A stretch of DNA of 64,000 nt from Acidobacteriota bacterium (GTDB lineage Bacteria > Acidobacteriota > Terriglobia > Terriglobales > Acidobacteriaceae). The stretch lies in assembly GCA_021813745.1 (NCBI GenBank), contig JAKAJO010000007.1:41208-105207 (forward strand). The letters run 5' to 3'. A model generated the notes under the pieces. It was not told the DNA's origin. It saw only the letters and a list, made by a program, of their open reading frames with translations, and ran no database searches. This document shows positions 62,129 to 64,000 of this stretch, piece by piece. Made by a program: the position numbers and the translations under genes. The first letter of the stretch is position 1. Every line of letters starts with the position of its first letter.

Positions 62129-63223
62129 GTGCCTCATTTGCGTGTACTGATTGCCGGCGGCGGTACCGGCGGACACATCATCCCGGCGCTCGCCGTTGCA
62201 CGTGAGCTCGTCTCCCGCTTCCAGGCTGAAGTGCTCTTCGTCGGCACCGCTCGCGGCATGGAAAGCCGGCTTGTGCCCACTGCGGGATTTCCATTAATGC
62301 TCATTCGAGTGGGGCCCCTCAATCGCGTCTCTCTCGCCACGCGTCTCCGCACACTTTCTGACTTGCCGCGAAGCATCATCGCCTGCCGACAGATGATCCA
62401 TGAATTCCAACCGCAGGTTGTTTTTGGCGTTGGTGGCTACGCATCGGGACCAGCCATGGCGGCCGCCTTGCTGCTAAAGGTTCCCACCATGGCCTTTGAA
62501 CCCAACGCGATGCCGGGTCTTGCCAACCGGCTTATCGGCAAAAGAGTCCAGGCAGCAGCTGTCAACTTTCCCGCTGCAACGCGCTGGTTCCGCCACGCGG
62601 AGGTCACCGGAATTCCCGTCCGCTCAGAGTTCTTCAGCATTGATTCGCCGCCTCTGTCGCCGCCGCATCTGCTCGTCTTTGGTGGCTCCCAGGGCGCGCG
62701 GCTCTTTAACCAGACGCTTCCGCAGATTGCAGCTGCTTTATTCAAAGCTGTGCCCGGACTCACTCTGCTTCATCAGTGCGGTGCACAGCATTTCGAGTCC
62801 ACGCGAGCAGCCTTTGAACAATCTGGCGCCGATCCGGCACGCTGGCAGGTGCTCCCGTTTCTCGACGATATGCCCGCTCGTTTTGCGCAGGCTCACCTCG
62901 TCATGGCGCGGAGTGGCGCTTCCACTGTGGCGGAACTCGCCGCTGCCGCCAAGCCCTCCTTGCTCATCCCTTTCGCCGCTGCAGCAGATAACCATCAACT
63001 CCGCAATGCTGAATCCATGGTGAGCGCTGGTGCAGCTATATTGTTACAGGAAGAGGCACTGGCCACGCCGGACAACCTCTTGCAGACCCTCATTCCACTG
63101 CTCACTTCGCCTCAGACACTGGCCACCATGAGCCGAGCTGCGGCAACCCAGGCTCACCTTGATGCCGCTGAGCGCATTGCGACTCGCCTGGCTCAAATTG
63201 CATCCGGCCAGGGCACAGCTTAG
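62129..63223 (+). CDS. murG: UDP-GlcNAc:lipid I N-acetylglucosaminyltransferase MurG
   Basis: Makes lipid II by adding GlcNAc to lipid I on the inner membrane face. The 364-residue GT-B enzyme has the N-terminal loop IAGGGTGGHIIPALAVA, the second block GVGGYASGPAMAAALL with AFEPNAMPGLANRL, and the C-terminal UDP-GlcNAc site GGSQGARLFNQTLP and ARSGASTVAELAAAAKPSLLIPF. I place the start at GTG 62129 because AAAGGTGATT, a good ribosome site, precedes it and the resulting length matches E. coli MurG (355 aa). Longer frames back to 61997 add a segment without family similarity. It is the last gene of the cluster here. Confidence 0.95.
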   Translation: MPHLRVLIAGGGTGGHIIPALAVARELVSRFQAEVLFVGTARGMESRLVPTAGFPLMLIRVGPLNRVSLATRLRTLSDLPRSIIACRQMIHEFQPQVVFGVGGYASGPAMAAALLLKVPTMAFEPNAMPGLANRLIGKRVQAAAVNFPAATRWFRHAEVTGIPVRSEFFSIDSPPLSPPHLLVFGGSQGARLFNQTLPQIAAALFKAVPGLTLLHQCGAQHFESTRAAFEQSGADPARWQVLPFLDDMPARFAQAHLVMARSGASTVAELAAAAKPSLLIPFAAAADNHQLRNAESMVSAGAAILLQEEALATPDNLLQTLIPLLTSPQTLATMSRAAATQAHLDAAERIATRLAQIASGQGTA

Positions 63224-63265
63224 CTGAACATGTGATCGCACCTCGATCCTCCGAGCCACGCAGAA

Positions 63266-63306
63266 AAGAAGAAGGCCTGCTCACGTTGCGAGCAGGCCTT
63301 CTTCTT
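63266..63306. terminator. Bidirectional terminator after murG
   Basis: Arms AAGAAGAAGGCCTGCTC (63266-63282) and GAGCAGGCCTTCTTCTT (63290-63306) form a perfect 17-bp stem with a 7-nt loop. The A-rich 5' side and T-rich 3' side make it usable from both strands. It separates murG from the convergent glycine-rich gene. Confidence 0.88.
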
Positions 63307-63315
63307 GGTTCTAGG

Positions 63316-64000
63316 TTATCGGCGTCCGCCGCCACCACCATGGAATCCGCCACCACCGCCATGGAATCCGCCACCGCCGCCATGGAATCCGCCACCGCCG
63401 CCATGGAACCCGCCGCCGTGGAAGCCACCGCCGCCAAAGTTCCCGCCACGGAAACCACCACCATTAAAGCCTCCGCCTCTGGCTCCACCGAAGTTTCCAC
63501 CCCGGAACCCGCCGCCCTGGAATGAATTCACGCGCCCACCTTGGAAAGCATTCCCACCGCCGAAGCGGTTACCTCCGAAGCCATTCACGCGTCCGCCTGG
63601 GTAAGCGCCGCGGAATCCTCCGCCGTTAGGTCCCCGAGCCTGCACGCCGTTCCCGGAACGGATAGGACCGCCGCTAAATGCTCCCCGATTACCAAAGCGG
63701 TTGTAGCCGTTCGTATTACCGAACCGGTTGTAACCGTTGCTGTTACCGAACCGGTTGTACCCATTGTTGTTGCCAAAGCGGTTGTAGCCTCCGCGATTGC
63801 CATATCCCCAGCCCCCGTGGTCGCCCCAGCCACCTCGGCCCCAGCCGTCACGGCCCCAACCACCTCGGCCCCAGTCGTCATCACCCCAGCCCCAGCCACC
63901 CCAGCCGCCCCAACCCCAGCCGCCCCAGCCCCAGCCCGGCCCCCAACCGAAGCCAAGCCACGGGCCAGCGCCGATAAAGGCTCCATTCACAAACCAGTTC
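63316..64000 (-). CDS. Glycine/tryptophan/asparagine-rich repeat protein, N-terminus outside window
   Basis: At least 227 residues; the frame is open to the window edge and continues beyond 64000. The visible N-terminal part is built from Gly-Trp runs (WGPGWGWGGWGWGGWGG). Four 9-residue units of NGYNRFGN type follow, then a Gly/Arg/Phe-rich middle with RGGNFGG-like boxes. The C-terminus has a series of GGGGGFH heptads and ends GGGGGRR. Such low-complexity sequence resembles secreted or surface glycine-rich proteins and RNA-binding RGG-like proteins. Without the N-terminus no signal peptide can be judged. The His-containing heptads could bind metal. No function can be assigned. Confidence 0.7.
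   Translation of the reverse strand, partial: NWFVNGAFIGAGPWLGFGWGPGWGWGGWGWGGWGGWGWGDDDWGRGGWGRDGWGRGGWGDHGGWGYGNRGGYNRFGNNNGYNRFGNSNGYNRFGNTNGYNRFGNRGAFSGGPIRSGNGVQARGPNGGGFRGAYPGGRVNGFGGNRFGGGNAFQGGRVNSFQGGGFRGGNFGGARGGGFNGGGFRGGNFGGGGFHGGGFHGGGGGFHGGGGGFHGGGGGFHGGGGGRR
63331..63420 (-). repeat. 21-bp tandem repeat coding for GGGGGFH heptads
   Basis: The hexamer CATGGA recurs at 63339, 63360, 63381 and 63402, exactly 21 bp apart, in almost identical units. It encodes repeated Gly5-Phe-His blocks of the glycine-rich protein. Confidence 0.85.
63690..63790 (-). repeat. 27-bp tandem repeat coding for NGYNRFGN units
   Basis: GGTTGTA recurs at 63699, 63726, 63753 and 63780, every 27 bp, encoding four Tyr-Asn-Arg-Phe-Gly units in the middle of the glycine-rich protein. 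Units differ at one or two codons, so they have begun to diverge. Confidence 0.85.

Noticed and set aside
63305..63604. Plus-strand frame encoding a proline/tryptophan-rich repeat protein
   Set aside because: It is the complement of the Gly-rich gene's repeats; the minus-strand frame is longer, reaches the window edge and ends next to the shared terminator.
63331..63790. Possible CRISPR-like array because of regular repeats
   Set aside because: Periods are 21 and 27 bp with no unique spacers and multiples of three inside one open frame; these are coding tandem repeats.
1..64000. Insertion sequences, integrases, phage genes, toxin-antitoxin or defence systems
   Set aside because: No transposase, recombinase, toxin or restriction motif was seen on either strand.

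Overview
The window reads as a chromosomal segment of a moderately GC-rich, Gram-negative-type bacterium. A division/cell-wall (dcw) cluster that starts with mraZ, an FtsI carrying a PASTA domain, a meso-DAP-type MurE, a PaoABCD-type molybdenum hydroxylase and several NIPSNAP/cupin/YCF48-like secreted proteins together fit Acidobacteriota (class Terriglobia). That placement is inferred from gene content; there is no rRNA here to prove it. No insertion sequence, phage gene, CRISPR array or rRNA was found.

Region 1 (1-12.2 kb) is rich in molybdenum-cofactor functions: the 5' end of a formate dehydrogenase alpha gene and fdhD, tRNA-Gly(CCC), an exported cupin, a family 5 uracil-DNA glycosylase, a DJ-1/PfpI protein, a full paoABCD operon on the minus strand, a merR-aldo/keto reductase operon with a well-formed MerR-type operator, a yeast-type cytosine deaminase homologue, a Tat-exported NIPSNAP protein and a MocA-like cytidylyltransferase.

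Region 2 (12.2-28.8 kb) holds envelope and housekeeping genes: a putative outer-membrane protein, a YCF48/BNR-like protein, a LolD-like ATPase, clpC, a possible 42-residue charged protein, purU, a two-component set (histidine kinase, NtrC-type regulator with a D-to-N receiver, degenerate receiver protein), rph, a CocE/NonD hydrolase, a GntP permease and class II fba.

Region 3 (29.0-39.8 kb) is a compact, apparently uncharacterised biosynthetic locus. It contains a WcaF-like acyltransferase, a NodU/TobZ-type carbamoyltransferase, a stand-alone NRPS adenylation-PCP protein whose specificity residues read as a glycine code, and a 2071-residue PKS ordered KS-AT-KR-DH-ACP-TE. The last three genes overlap or nearly abut. 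The simplest model is glycine loading, one malonyl extension, reduction with possible dehydration, and thioesterase release of a C4 amino acid or lactam that may be carbamoylated or acylated.

Region 4 (39.9-49.7 kb) carries serB with a duplicated ACT-like N-terminus, acs, a small outer-membrane beta-barrel, dxs, an exported amidohydrolase-like protein lacking its metal ligands, an SRPBCC protein and a DUF2127 membrane protein.

Region 5 (49.9-64 kb) is the dcw cluster: mraZ-rsmH-ftsL-ftsI-murE-murF-[subclass B3 metallo-beta-lactamase]-mraY-murD-ftsW-murG. It has a recognisable promoter and three 10-bp MraZ-type repeats upstream. The metallo-beta-lactamase gene overlaps murF by 4 bp and sits inside the operon. 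The cluster stops after murG at a strong bidirectional hairpin, facing a glycine/tryptophan-rich repeat protein on the opposite strand that runs off the window; murC, ddl, ftsQ, ftsA and ftsZ are not next to it.

At least five genes (UDG, merR, YCF48-like, rph, gntP) have a -10-like hexamer ending only 6-7 nt before the start codon and no Shine-Dalgarno sequence, which suggests leaderless transcription.
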